The notes beneath the pieces were generated by a model. It saw only the letters and a program-made list of their open reading frames with translations, was not told the DNA's origin and made no database searches. Below, piece after piece: positions 12,833 through 25,540 of a stretch of 60,000 nucleotides of DNA; positions within the stretch are counted from its first letter, which is position 1, and the number at the start of each line of letters is the position of its first letter. The translations under genes were made by a program, and so were the position numbers. Origin of the DNA: Symsagittifera roscoffensis (Eukaryota > Xenacoelomorpha > Acoela > Convolutidae); NCBI RefSeq assembly GCF_963678635.1, contig NC_087065.1, positions 17,995,623 through 18,055,622 on the forward strand, written 5' to 3'.

Positions 12833-13666
12833 TTACATTTTCCAATTTAGATTCCGTAATGATGGCTTTTTGGTCAAATTTCTGAGAACCGTGTTAGTTT
12901 CCCGGCCGTGGTGCGCTTGGAACGGTGTTATGTTGAGGGTGGCGTTTTTGGCAAATCTTAAAGGCACCGAGGGCTCTTTCAACCATCCGATCCAAGGGTT
13001 CCGGTTTATCCTCCCGCGCATACGTAAGTACTGAACTCTTGATGCTGCCCATCGTGCGTTCGACACATCCTGTTGCCATATGATCGTTAACTGGCGAGAT
13101 GAGCGTCTCAATTCCCTATTTATGACAGAATGCTCGAACCTCCTTGGACATAAAGTTTGTTCCTTGGTCAACTCGAATTTGTCGCAGAACTCCGTGGGCA
13201 ATAATATATGCTTTTAGAAATTTAACAATTTTATCCGACCGGTTCGAATTACAGACCATAGCCGATGGCCAACGAGAAAACCGATCCACCGCTACCAAAA
13301 CATACTATTTAGACTCCTTCAAGTAGTTAGTTGGCCCCAAAAGTCCAGTTGAACCGACTCATTCGGTTCTTTCGGCTCAGGTAATTTCCCTATATCATCT
13401 TTGGAACACATATTTTTCAAATTCTTGCCAGCTAATGTGCATTCCTGGCAATTCCCGGCTATGATCGCTTAACTACGGAACATGTACGGGTACCAGATGT
13501 CTTGGCCGCGTCATACATACTCGATTTCCCGTGGTGATAGTAATGCAATCTATTGCTCACCGCCGCTTGCAAGGTGTTAGGAATAACTAGCCCCTCGTCC
13601 ATCCATAGGCATCCGTCTCTTACATGAAAATCCTCAGAGTACTGTGCATAGTACTTACTCATCGCT
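12833..13666 (-). pseudogene. Integrase remnant of the degenerate element
   Basis: Integrase inserts the cDNA copy into host DNA. Pieces occur in different frames. The zinc-binding N-terminal part lies around 13459-13666 (HYYHHGKSSMYDAAK). A QLDFWG stretch with the first catalytic Asp is near 13345, and VAVDRFSRWPSAMV and IRVDQGTNFMS with the second Asp lie within 13116-13298. A C-terminal piece (NITPFQAHHGRE) matches the integrase of the younger element at 54403-56406 and ends near 12833. Several frame changes and stops mean it cannot encode one intact integrase. Confidence 0.85.
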
Positions 13667-16414
13667 GCAACTTTTGAATGTAACTGAGGGTCTTTACGTT
13701 TAATCATTTCGATAATGGCTTGTAATTGAGGATCGGAACTATATCGTGATTCTATAAATCGAAGACTAAAAAATTCGGGAAGGGTGGTTTGTTTACTCAC
13801 AACTTTACAATTTCTCGGGATAACGGACATGACTAGATTTTCCGGATTTAACGGTAGCTAACTTTCGCCAGGGTAAACCGACGGAATAGAAATGATGGTT
13901 TTAGTTTTAGTGCTTCTGACTTCTGTTGTAACCGCTTGCATATCCTGATCAATCTCCTCTATTTCATCGCTACTACTAATGCTGGGGTGTCGTTCCAATA
14001 ATTTCCATAATTGAGTTATATTTTGAATTTAGATTTTTTGTGTTTGAAGAATTTGAGTTATATTTTGAATTTTGAATTTTTGTGTTTGAAGAATTTAAGT
14101 AACCAAAGTCAGCTTCAATAATAGTCCCAACTAAATTTCCACTAAACTTAATTGACCTGCCGGAAATGCAATTCTTCGCTCTCTGATTGGTCCAATTTCC
14201 ACCGCATGATCGTTCGCCCTCTACCGGTTGTTTTCTATTCGATATATTACAAACGCGTTTAATATTAGTAACCGGTGGAGACTCGAGTCTACCTTTGGAG
14301 ACAACATCCTTCTCAAATCCGAGGGCGGATCTAGTTTTACTAATTTTCGCCACGGTCAACATACTATCATAGGTGCTGACCGGTTTAGCATCCAAGCTGG
14401 GGTGCCTCGATAGATAATCTGCGAGTCCAATTTTTGCTCCAGGTTTGTGCTCTACTTGAAAATCGAACGGTATAAGACGATCTAACCATCTAGTTAATCT
14501 ACTGAACATTATTTTGTTCTTTTTGTTGTTCCCATTTAGCAATGATACCAGTGCGTTATGATCCAAAACAATTAAAAATTTTCTCCCCAACACATAGTTG
14601 CGGAAATACTCCGCCCCCCACACAAATGCAGGCATTTCTAATTCATTTGTAGAGTACTTTTTCTCTGCCTCGTTTAAGTACCGGGATGCGAAGGATGTCG
14701 GCCTCCAGCCGTCTGAATTTAGTTGCTCAAGGACAGCTCCGAGCGCGTTATGACTAGCGTTGCATACAATACTTGTGTCACGGTGTATGTCAATGTGCCG
14801 AAATTCTACTATATTAGCCACCTGCTTTTTTAGATTGTCGAATGATATTTGACATTCATTATTCCAAATATATTCGTTTTTCCTGCTTGATAAAGGACGT
14901 AACGAGGCTGATGATTCCGCGAGTGCTGGAAGGTATTTGTGCAGGCTATGAAAAGAACCCATAAAGGATTTTAGCTGCGACACCGTTTTTGGTGCTTTTA
15001 GCGATTCGATCGATTCCGTTTTTCGGATTAGCGGTGTTATTCCGGTACAAGATATTTTATGCCCCAACCATTCACATTCTTTCCGCGCAAATTGGCATTT
15101 AGTAAGCTTAAGCGACATATTCTCGCGATCTAACTTCCGTAAGATTCTTTCGACCCCCTAGATATGCTCAATCTCAGTGCCTTTGGTTTCCACCAAAATG
15201 TCGTCAATAAAAGCGTGCGCATGCGGAAACTCCGAAAGGATCGTATCCATCACTCTTTGAAATTCCGCTGGCATGGATGTGAGGCCGTAGAACCCCATTT
15301 GAAAACGATACGTGCCCGTTGATTTTGCTCCCACCAGCGAAAAATTGCATTGGACGGTTGTTTCCGGGCTAAGTGGTAATTGGCCGTACGCATACGTAAG
15401 ATCCATCGTAGAGAAATATACATTTCCTGGTTTCCGTTCGCTTATCGTTTGTCCTACCGTATCCATGAGCTCTTCAATATTCGGCATTTGGTATTTATTC
15501 TTGTGGACTTGCTTGTTTAACTCCCGGGATTCTAACGCTAATTTCACTGATCCGTCCTTTTTCACCGTTATTACAATCGGAGAAACAAATACTTGTCCAA
15601 ACATTCTTTCAGTTTTTCGATGTGCCCTTGCCGTAAAAGCTTATTGATTTCCTTATCGACCTTATCCTGCAATGTGATGGGCACTCTCCGTCCTTTTTGT
15701 TGAATCGGCGTTAACGTTTCAAAAAAATTCGCGTGTACCTTATAATTCTTAACTTTCCCGACTCTGTTAAAAAGGTTTTTAAATTGCTTACTGAAATAAT
15801 TCTGCCAGGGGTCTAATGAGTCCTCCTCCTCTGTTGCGTCGGCCCCAGGTTGTTCTCCCTGCACCGACATCACGTTCTCCTCCGGTGCCTTCTGCACTAT
15901 CTGCAATCCCAGATTTGGCATTAGGTCTCTCCCAATAATCGACGGTCTGCTTCCTCCGATTACTCTGATATTCGCGTTAGTCACCCATCCATTCGTTTCT
16001 AATGAGACGTCCATCGTTCCTAGTAGCCGTAAAGGATTGCTTCCGTAATCCCTGAATTCGTCGTCCTCCGTTGCTGGCGCCTTCACGTTCACGCCTGCGG
16101 TGCCCAACATCCGTTTTAGTTCTCCAATGGTAAATATTGAAATCGGTGATCCACTATCTATCCAGACATTCGTTTGCTTCCCATTTACCTTAATTGGTAG
16201 TCGAGCACCGGCCACCTTGAATTCGGTTTCTCTCCGAGATTTGATAGCCATGACAACATAATCTCCTGAACTGTCCGAATCCCACGACCGTTGCTTCTTT
16301 CCCGGTGTGTTAACCCAGCCAACTGAATTCTCATGTTGTGAATAAGTATCCTCAGCGTCGTCTATTTCACTAGCTTCCATATCCTCCTGATTTTGGATTA
16401 GTCCCGCTGCCGGT
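13667..16414 (-). pseudogene. Pol copy A: protease, RT and RNase H segment
   Basis: Reading on the minus strand: aspartic protease with IDSGS within 15571-16414; RT within 15158-15604, with SPIVITVKKDG, DLTYAYGQLPL and the catalytic FIDDIL; RNase H within 13976-15118, with NELE, LDHNALV and YLSRHP. A frame break lies between protease-linker and RT near 15600, and a stop separates RT from RNase H near 15158. The same breaks occur in copy B, so they predate the duplication. A short Asn/Ser-rich tandem repeat follows RNase H near 14020-14095. Confidence 0.9.
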
Positions 16415-19162
16415 GCAACTTTTGAATGTAACTGAGGGTCTTTACGTTTAATCATTTCGATAATGGCTTGTAATTGAGGATCGGAACTATATCGTGATTC
16501 TATAAATCGAAGACTAAAAAATTCGGGAAGGGTGGTTTGTTTACTCACAACTTTACAATTTCTCGGGATAACGGACATGACTAGATTTTCCGGATTTAAC
16601 GGTAGCTAACTTTCGCCAGGGTAAACCGACGGAATAGAAATGATGGTTTTAGTTTTAGTGCTTCTGACTTCTGTTGTAACCGCTTGCATATCCTGATCAA
16701 TCTCCTCTATTTCATCGCTACTACTAATGCTGGGGTGTCGTTCCAATAATTTCCATAATTGAGTTATATTTTGAATTTAGATTTTTTGTGTTTGAAGAAT
16801 TTGAGTTATTTTTTGAATTTTGAATTTTTGTGTTTGAAGAATTTAAGTAACCAAAGTCAGCTTCAATAATAGTCCCAACTAAATTTCCACTAAACTTAAT
16901 TGACCTGCCGGAAATGCAATTCTTCGCTCTCTGATTGGTCCAATTTCCACCGCATGATCGTTCGCCCTCTACCGGTTGTTTTCTATTCGATATATTACAA
17001 ACGCGTTTAATATTAGTAACCGGTGGAGACTCGAGTCTACCTTTGGAGACAACATCCTTCTCAAATCCGAGGGCGGATCTAGTTTTACTAATTTTCGCCA
17101 CGGTCAACATACTATCATAGGTGCTGACCGGTTTAGCATCCAAGCTGGGGTGCCTCGATAGATAATCTGCGAGTCCAATTTTTGCTCCAGGTTTGTGCTC
17201 TACTTGAAAATCGAACGGTATAAGACGATCTAACCATCTAGTTAATCTACTGAACATTATTTTGTTCTTTTTGTTGTTCCCATTTAGCAATGATACCAGT
17301 GCGTTATGATCCAAAACAATTAAAAATTTTCTCCCCAACACATAGTTGCGGAAATACTCCGCCCCCCACACAAATGCAGGCATTTCTAATTCATTTGTAG
17401 AGTACTTTTTCTCTGCCTCGTTTAAGTACCGGGATGCGAAGGATGTCGGCCTCCAGCCGTCTGAATTTAGTTGCTCAAGGACAGCTCCGAGCGCGTTATG
17501 ACTAGCGTTGCATACAATACTTGTGTCACGGTGTATGTCAATGTGCCGAAATTCTACTATATTAGCCACCTGCTTTTTTAGATTGTCGAATGATATTTGA
17601 CATTCATTATTCCAAATATATTCGTTTTTCCTGCTTGATAAAGGACGTAACGAGGCTGATGATTCCGCGAGTGCTGGAAGGTATTTGTGCAGGCTATGAA
17701 AAGAACCCATAAAGGATTTTAGCTGCGACACCGTTTTTGGTGCTTTTAGCGATTCGATCGATTCCGTTTTTCGGATTAGCGGTGTTATTCCGGTACAAGA
17801 TATTTTATGCCCCAACCATTCACATTCTTTCCGCGCAAATTGGCATTTAGTAAGCTTAAGCGACATATTCTCGCGATCTAACTTCCGTAAGATTCTTTCG
17901 ACCCCCTAGATATGCTCAATCTCAGTGCCTTTGGTTTCCACCAAAATGTCGTCAATAAAAGCGTGCGCATGCGGAAACTCCGAAAGGATCGTATCCATCA
18001 CTCTTTGAAATTCCGCTGGCATGGATGTGAGGCCGTAGAACCCCATTTGAAAACGATACGTGCCCGTTGATTTTGCTCCCACCAGCGAAAAATTGCATTG
18101 GACGGTTGTTTCCGGGCTAAGTGGTAATTGGCCGTACGCATACGTAAGATCCATCGTAGAGAAATATACATTTCCTGGTTTCCGTTCGCTTATCGTTTGT
18201 CCTACCGTATCCATGAGCTCTTCAATATTCGGCATTTGGTATTTATTCTTGTGGACTTGCTTGTTTAACTCCCGGGATTCTAACGCTAATTTCACTGATC
18301 CGTCCTTTTTCACCGTTATTACAATCGGAGAAACAAATACTTGTCCAAACATTCTTTCAGTTTTTCGATGTGCCCTTGCCGTAAAAGCTTATTGATTTCC
18401 TTATCGACCTTATCCTGCAATGTGATGGGCACTCTCCGTCCTTTTTGTTGAATCGGCGTTAACGTTTCAAAAAAATTCGCGTGTACCTTATAATTCTTAA
18501 CTTTCCCGACTCTGTTAAAAAGGTTTTTAAATTGCTTACTGAAATAATTCTGCCAGGGGTCTAATGAGTCCTCCTCCTCTGTTGCGTCGGCCCCAGGTTG
18601 TTCTCCCTGCACCGACATCACGTTCTCCTCCGGTGCCTTCTGCACTATCTGCAATCCCAGATTTGGCATTAGGTCTCTCCCAATAATCGACGGTCTGCTT
18701 CCTCCGATTACTCTGATATTCGCGTTAGTCACCCATCCATTCGTTTCTAATGAGACGTCCATCGTTCCTAGTAGCCGTAAAGGATTGCTTCCGTAATCCC
18801 TGAATTCGTCGTCCTCCGTTGCTGGCGCCTTCACGTTCACGCCTGCGGTGCCCAACATCCGTTTTAGTTCTCCAATGGTAAATATTGAAATCGGTGATCC
18901 ACTATCTATCCAGACATTCGTTTGCTTCCCATTTACCTTAATTGGTAGTCGAGCACCGGCCACCTTGAATTCGGTTTCTCTCCGAGATTTGATAGCCATG
19001 ACAACATAATCTCCTGAACTGTCCGAATCCCACGACCGTTGCTTCTTTCCCGGTGTGTTAACCCAGCCAACTGAATTCTCATGTTGTGAATAAGTATCCT
19101 CAGCGTCGTCTATTTCACTAGCTTCCATATCCTCCTGATTTTGGATTAGTCCCGCTGCCGGT
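16415..19162 (-). pseudogene. Pol copy B: tandem duplicate of copy A
   Basis: The unit repeats 13667-16414 at an offset of exactly 2748 bp with unchanged breakpoints (GCAACTTTTGAATG start, CCGCTGCCGGT end). Protease-linker lies in 18319-19162, RT in 17906-18352 and RNase H in 16724-17866. The only difference I noticed is A at 14062 against T at 16810. At its 3' end copy B runs from the post-RNase H linker back into protease, so the element carries pol order pro-RT-RH-pro-RT-RH-IN. Confidence 0.92.
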
Positions 19163-19861
19163 CTTCCCCGATTATTCCGCTTACCGACAAGTTCTCTCGT
19201 AATGTCCCGTCTTCCGGCAGTAATTACTCGTCGCATTCTTGGTTGGACATTTCGTAAGGCGTTCCTTAGTAAAGTTAGGTTGACCACAATTATAACATCT
19301 TCTAGAAGTTCCCCTTCTCATCTCTGCTCGTCCTCTGAACAATCACGGCCGCGCTGTCTATTGTTTCGGTATCCTCCTCGGATTGTTCCCACCGGTTCCG
19401 TTTTGATCTGAAACGCTCCATTTCCACCGGTGGTGCCACTAGTTGTTGCTCCCCCGGTTGCTGATCCGTATGATTTAGCATATTTGTATCCACGTTCGTA
19501 GGACAATGCAATACTCTAATACCCTAGAGTACCTTGTTGTAGATAAATCCAGATGTGGCCTCCTCTTATGTAGTTCATCCTGTCCTTTCTCCCCCAGACA
19601 CAAATACAAGTTCGAGATAAGCGTTTACTCCGACGCCAGGCGATCTTTTCCGTCTACCTCCTCCGGTAGTGCCGTAACCTGCGCTGCGGTTAACGTACTG
19701 CCATATCAGAAGTTCTTCGGATTTAGGCTATGTTTGGCCACCATTCCCCATTGAAAACGATTAAACCAAAACTCCCATAGCATTGGTGGCTCTGCGAACG
19801 TCGAGGGCCAAACGATGTAATCCCGTGGGTTTTCCCCCCACTTTGGCCTGTTGACTGCGCC
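19163..19861 (-). pseudogene. Broken gag with zinc-knuckle remnant
   Basis: Gag forms the particle and binds the RNA. The start ATG (19861-19863) overlaps the LTR end and PBS and begins MAQS, as in the younger element. A frame shift follows within about 12 codons; in another frame, AEPPMLWEFW resembles the younger Gag's AEPPVEWDKW. A zinc-knuckle segment (CYNC and CRKTGHYERTC) lies at about 19180-19300 in a frame different from the protease. Gag is therefore not translatable as one protein. Confidence 0.8.
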
Positions 19862-19862
19862 A
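19853..19862 (-). promoter_or_regulatory. Primer-binding site
   Basis: TGGCGCAGTC on the minus strand begins directly at the LTR end (CA at 19864-19863) and is identical to the first ten bases of the PBS at 50593. From memory it complements the 3' end of serine tRNAs ending in GACTGCGCCA. Confidence 0.7.
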
Positions 19863-20006
19863 TGTGAAAATACGATTTCGATAGTTTGAATTAATCCATT
19901 GAGATAAGTAACCGTGTGTTAGAAAGTTAGTCGGAGACAATAAATTGGCGGTCAACCGAAGGTGACAGACAAACTCCGAAGTTTAAATACTAGTTAGCGC
20001 CAGACA
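19863..20006 (-). repeat. 5' LTR of the degenerate element
   Basis: Minus strand TGTCTGGCGC...TTTTCACA, 144 bp. It pairs with 12437-12580. Confidence 0.88.
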
Positions 20007-23000
20007 GATAAATGAATTAAATAGCACAACTAGAAATGGAACTGGAATCGATACATGAACTAAATTTAGATACTATGACAGACGCAAGAGCTTTGACAAC
20101 TTAAGTAACGCCAAGATATATTCGTGACGACGCGTACTTCAGAGTTGAATTACTCATAAACAGATCAAAACTGGAAGCAATATTTTTTGTTAAGCTCATT
20201 CCAAAATTATTATTTCAATTGAGCTTTAATTTAGATAAATCTAACCATTTCGTGCTTGCGAAGAGATCTTGATTATATTTTCAAGAGAAAATTTAATCCA
20301 GTCACCTTAGTGTGAAAAAATTTTTTGAGAAAAGTTGTGAATGTTTTATTTTAACGGTTTGCATACGATGCTCCAAGTTACTTTCACACCAGAAAAATTG
20401 CCCAGGTTGTCGAACGCCTGTTTCAAATAAAAAAAAAACAGAATTCTGATTAACTTTGCTTTTATCTATTTGCTTCAACCTTACTGTGCTTTTTTACGGA
20501 AACCGAACTGTTTTAGGTAAATGAAGCAATTTATTTTTGAGCGAGATCCTTGTATGCTCTCTGTTGTATATAGCTCCTCCAGAAACTTTGCTCTAGCTGG
20601 TAAGTAAGAATAGATATGCTCCATTAATCAAAAAACCAAACTTCGGTCTCTCTTGTTTTAAAGGAATCATGTTTTAAAGGAAATGTCCGTAAATAAACCT
20701 CGAAATTCACAAAATTTTCGTCAATTTTGGTTGTGCTGTTGCCTGCTCTATTAAAGTTATTTTTGTAAGGAAACATCGTTTCCATAAATAGCGCCATTTA
20801 TGGTGCGACGTATGGTTTGCATAGTAGAAAATTTTAAAATCTAATAAAAGTGTATTTTGTACTACAGATACTTTTTCTCAGTCATTGTTGTCATTTAACC
20901 TCTATTTTACGGTTTTCTGGAGAAACAAAAATATGGTGAAAAATCTCTTCCATACGTAGCACCATATATGTTGCGACGTATGATTTGCATGGTGAAAAGT
21001 TTTGATATTTTACCAACAGCTTGCATATCAATGAGAAACCGTTTTATTACTATTCTACTCCATTAAAAAGCTATTTTGAGGGTTTTCGAAACCAACGTAT
21101 GTGCTACGTATGATTAGTCATTTTCCATGCAAATCATGCATGGATGTGCATGGTTGCGCATTGGTGGGCAACCCGGGTAAGCTTTCTCAAAGTCGGTACC
21201 ATTTCGGAACGGCAGCCGTTACCAGTTTTATTTTAGATTTCATCTACGCCAGATATGGTTTTGTTCTGCATAAAATATTTGAATGTAATTTCAAATCAGT
21301 AACGGGGTAGTTGAACATACGGAAACAGGGATCTTGATACCTTTGATGTGCTTGTGATGCTGGAATTCACTATGTAGGTTAGTACAATTTGTCGAAAATA
21401 AGTGATTGGAATCATTCGCCTATTCTTAGTGGAGCTTACTAATTTCCTTCTTTAATTTTCTCTAATGATGATAATTTGTTCTGCGTTTTTTATGGAAAAT
21501 TTTTAAATTTTTTCATCAGTCATGCGAAATCATTATTATGAAAAAATTAATTTTAACAAGGCTGGTATCCTTGTACATGCAAACGCTGGTGTTAAGCTAC
21601 GAGTTCACACTTGCGGAAACTAAGTCGCACAGCTTTGTATTTACTTTCATTCGAGTAAATGCAGACACTTCTACTAGGTATTGTAATTAATTCTCAGAAA
21701 TTGATTAAAAAACACAATTTTCGACTGAATGCTTAGTAGTTTAACGGATCTATTTTTTGAGTTTCATAACTTTCACTTCAAATTAGACTCAAATATTAAA
21801 ATACGAAATTTTCAAAAATGACACCCAAGCCTTTGATATAGTTATTCAGTTTTTCTGATGCAGCGTTTTCTAAGAAAAAGCGAAAAAATGACCCAAACGT
21901 AAAAGCCCTAAAATTTGGAAAGTGTTAACCGCTTTACAAACTGACAACTCATTTCTTAGTTACGAGTATTAGTGAATGATTTTGAAAAATGGAGCTCTGC
22001 AGTAAATTCCAACAATCGTTAGCATTAGGCTGAAAAAATTGTAAATTTTTGATGGTTGAAACGAACAAGCTGGTGAGCGTAGTGCAATGATATGAACATA
22101 ACTGGAAAAAAATGCTCATCCGATGGCAATTTTGATATTATCAGGACCTGTAGCATTAAAAATTTCGTAGCATCTGGTCTCTACTTTATTGATGGCTAGT
22201 GTCGACTTAAGTTCAACGGCTCGTGGTGTAGATTCGAAGACGTGGTGCAGATTCGAGGACAGATTTGAGTCCGACACTTTGAAATAGTTAATCTAAATCG
22301 AGGTTTAATGCTGTTTTTTTTTCCACTTTAAGAGCCTGTATTTTTTCGTTCTTTTCCTTACGCTTGCCTCTGTAAGTTACACACAAAAATCATTTTTGCA
22401 GAAAAAAATTGTGTTTCAGACCATGTTCAGAAAAGCAACCTTTAAAAAATTACACCGCACACAATTAAATGTTTCAGACATGAGAAATAGGGTAACAATC
22501 TGTGACTTGTCTTTGAAAAGTTTTGTTTTCGAAAACATTTGTTACAATTTGTTTCCACGTGCTTTGCAAAGTTCAATCAAAGTGCTAAGTTTAAAGACCT
22601 AAAAGTTTTTTTATAACGGGTTTGAGTTTAGGGTATTCGTCAATTTTTACTTTGTCTTGCGGAAAATCTGAAAAAAAAATTGAAACAGTATTTTTTGTTT
22701 GTTTTTTTTTCTCAATTTGTTTTACTTCAACTCAACCGCTGTAGAAACTTCGAAAGCGTTTCACTCAAAAATTTTGTGAAACTTCGAAAGCGTTTCACTC
22801 AAAAATTTTAAGTAAAGAAAGTAGATTCAACTCTGAGTCCTGCAGAAGCCCTCAGGAAGTATTATAGTTTTTAGTTATCATCTTTTCAATTTTTATCAAC
22901 TCCCATGTAACCCAATTTTGTTGGGATTAATAACATTGAAAATTTTTTTAAATCTAGAAATGTAACGCAAATTTTGTAAAAATTATAACACTTTTTAATT

Positions 23001-23099
23001 TTTTTATTCAATTGTATAAGAATAGCTTCTGGTTTTAGTAAGCACATGTTCTAATTTAAAACACTTCAAGAACTTTAATCATTTATTTGTTAGATAAGG
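20007..23099. other. Intergenic AT-rich DNA with minor repeats
   Basis: No gene is supported. Two diverged copies of a roughly 55-bp block (core GCGACGTATG.TTTGCAT) occur at 20790-20845 and 20958-21010, and a third fragment near 21100. A 34-bp tandem duplication lies at 22744-22811. Confidence 0.5.
22744..22811. repeat. 34-bp tandem duplication
   Basis: Two near-identical units start with GAAACTTCGAAAGCG at 22744 and 22778. Confidence 0.9.
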
Positions 23100-23639
23100 A
23101 GCATCCAGACGCTAAACAAGCAAGTAAAACTCCAAACTGGATTATCTGAGTCATCTATTCTCAATGCATTTGCCTCCTTGCGGGAAGTTTGTTCCCGGTT
23201 CTTACTTAAAAACCCATTAAGCTTAGCGGGCACAAATTATCGTTATAATCAACGGAAGTTGCATTTCATACAAAACTAAACACCGTCGTGGACGAGTCCC
23301 CAGCAACCCAGCTTAGGCTTCTCGAAAAGTTGGCAGCAGTTACTTGCAGGTGACTGGATGAAAAGCAATTGTGGACCGATGAAACACAAAAAAACTTGTC
23401 ACCTATTATCGAATCATTCATAGAAAAAAAGAAATATCATTCTCGCTGACGACCACCGGGCTTACAACAAGTCAACAGCACTAGCAACCGAGTTCAACAA
23501 ATAGTACACGACAATAGTGCAACACATGTCTGACAAAGGTACCAGAATTCTTAACAAAAAAAACTTCAAAAGCTCGAGCATGATAGCCTGCAGTTTTCTG
23601 AGAATCAAGACAGGAAAACCACCAAGTCTAGCAGCAATT

Positions 23640-24140
23640 CCAAAGCTTTCAGACCTATTGAAATCAGTAACTGGAGAAATAAGGGAGACAGGTCTGTAGC
23701 TCGTGCTCTCGTTCAGCGTTTTTCCTGATTTGAGAAGCGGTATGATTTTCTAGGCTTTTCAAACCGGCTGGTGGCGAAAGAAAGGTTGATGATGGCAGTG
23801 AGGCGGCAGAGGGCTGCTGGACTTAGGTTCTTCAGGTAGTGGATGCAAAGTCCAGCAGTACTCTGCCGCCTCACTGCCATCATCAACCTTTCTTTCGCCA
23901 CCAACCGGTTTGGAAAGCCTAGAAAATCAAAGCGCTTCTAAAACCAGGAAAAACCCTGAACGAGAGCAAGAGCTACAGACCGGTCTTCTTTATTTCTTTA
24001 ATTATTAAAGTCATAGAGAAACCACAGCTGGAAAAGCCTCGAAAATCACACCGCTTCTCAAACCAGGAAAATTCCCGAACGAGAGCAAGAGCTACAGACA
24101 TGTCTCCCTTATTTCTCCAGTTACTGAAGTCTTAGAGAAG
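23640..24140. repeat. Inverted and direct duplication of LINE RT segment
   Basis: 23686-23828 is the near-perfect reverse complement of 23848-23999, giving a palindrome with a roughly 20-nt loop. A third, direct copy of the right arm's end lies at 24028-24140 (CGAGAGCAAGAGCTACAGAC). 23640-23720 is also complementary to that third copy. Confidence 0.82.
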
Positions 24141-24763
24141 CTCCTCAAGAAAGACCTCTCCGCGCTTCCTCTAGCCGACCAACAGCGCGTCTTCCGTGCT
24201 AAGCACTCAACAATCACCTCCCACTGCCATCTCACCCATGACATTTCAACAGGAAGAGACCGCCCGACAGGACTGTTCTGGCAGCGGTAGACTTCAGTCA
24301 AGCTTTAGACCGCGTGAACAACAACAAGCTTTTAGGGCACTTAGTCCAGTCCAGACTCAAACCGGCTGTGACTCGTTGGCTCGCAGTCTACCTCCGGAAT
24401 AGAATGGCTCGCACCTTGTTCAGACAGAGACGCGACCCCTAATGCCAAGATTGTCCACACAGGAGTGCCGCAAGGATCTGCATCTCCCCATGCTTGTTCA
24501 ATTCCATCATAAGAAAGACGCCTGTCACCGAAAACCCAAGTTGCCTGAAGACCTACGCCGACGACATGATCGTTTACTCTTAGCTGAAATTCAAAAGAAC
24601 TCCGAAACTATTAGGAGTGGCATATGACACCATGCGGGCCTTCGGACAACACACAGCCAACGTCTGCAAGAATTTAGCAGCCAGAAATAACGCATTCGGC
24701 CCGCTTTCTGGCCTTGACTCGGGCCAAGATATGGAAACGCTTCAGATTACCAGGGCTTATTGA

Positions 24764-25540
24764 TCTGTTTCATATTATGCAAAAAAATGCTTGATAATTT
24801 TTGGTTTGAAAGTTTTGGTAGTTGAGAAAAAAAGGCCTGTTTTTTTTCTACAAATTTGTTTTTATCTTAGCAATAGAAATAAAAATAATAATCATGTTTA
24901 CAAAAAACAGCACTTTTTTGTGATTTTTGGAATTTTTGGGGTAAAAAACTCATCCTGGACTACGTTATGAACACAAAAAGTCAAATTCTGCATGCAAAAA
25001 CTTTTTTTCGCAAAAATTCATATTTGAGCACAAAAACAAGTTTGCAACCAAAAAAGGATTAAAAATTTTTAACCTCAAATTTGTGTTTTTGCGTATGAAA
25101 AAATGCATATCATACAATTTTCATAAATGAAATATATTTGAGAAGTTTTTTTTGAACCAAATTAAACACATGTTTTTGAGAGTCAAAATGCCTTCTTTCA
25201 ATAAAATTGTTTTTCAAACTTATGTAAATTCATCCAGTAACATCGTTAAATTAATTTTGAAGATTTCATTTTTTTCTACAGCAAAATGCTTATCGTACAA
25301 TTTTCAGATATGAAAACATTATGATGAGAATTTTTTTTGACCAAAATGAAAATCATTTTTTTATTGAGCAGAAAGAATCAAAAGATGGAAATAGAACAGT
25401 ATTATTTCTCCAAAAACGCTTAATACAGCTTTTAATTTTTGTATGAAAATTATATGATAAGCATTTTTTCCATAGTCGCCATATATGAAATTGTATGACA
25501 AGCGTTTTTTTTCTGGACATCAGCCCGGGTTCTTACCGTG
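24764..25540. mobile_element. AT-rich insert inside the LINE
   Basis: LINE-like coding breaks off after ITRAY near 24763 and resumes before YMGNASPAWPP near 25550. Between them is AT-rich, non-coding DNA with repeated, partly inverted motifs (TATGATAAGCATTTTT, TGTATGACAAGCGTTTTT and complements such as CTTATCGTACAATTTTC). Imperfect inverted ends suggest a non-autonomous DNA element. Exact borders and a target duplication could not be fixed. Confidence 0.5.

Larger units (their letters stand above)
12437..20006 (-). mobile_element. Degenerate Ty3/gypsy-type LTR retrotransposon with internal duplication
   Basis: Minus-strand order: 5' LTR (19863-20006), PBS, gag remnant, protease-RT-RNase H (copy B, 16415-19162), a second protease-RT-RNase H (copy A, 13667-16414), integrase remnant, 3' LTR (12437-12580). 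Both LTRs are 144 bp and begin/end in the TG...CA style, though the first base pair of the 3' LTR is mutated. They differ at about six sites. Flanks (AGACG on one side, GATAA on the other) do not match, so no target duplication remains. Gag, the RT entry and integrase carry frame breaks in both copies. It is related to, but a different family from, the element at 50244-57410. Confidence 0.92.

Noticed and set aside
12591-12850. Two overlapping plus-strand frames beside the old element's LTR
   Set aside because: They lie inside the minus-strand retroelement, over the hairpin and the integrase end, and resemble nothing.
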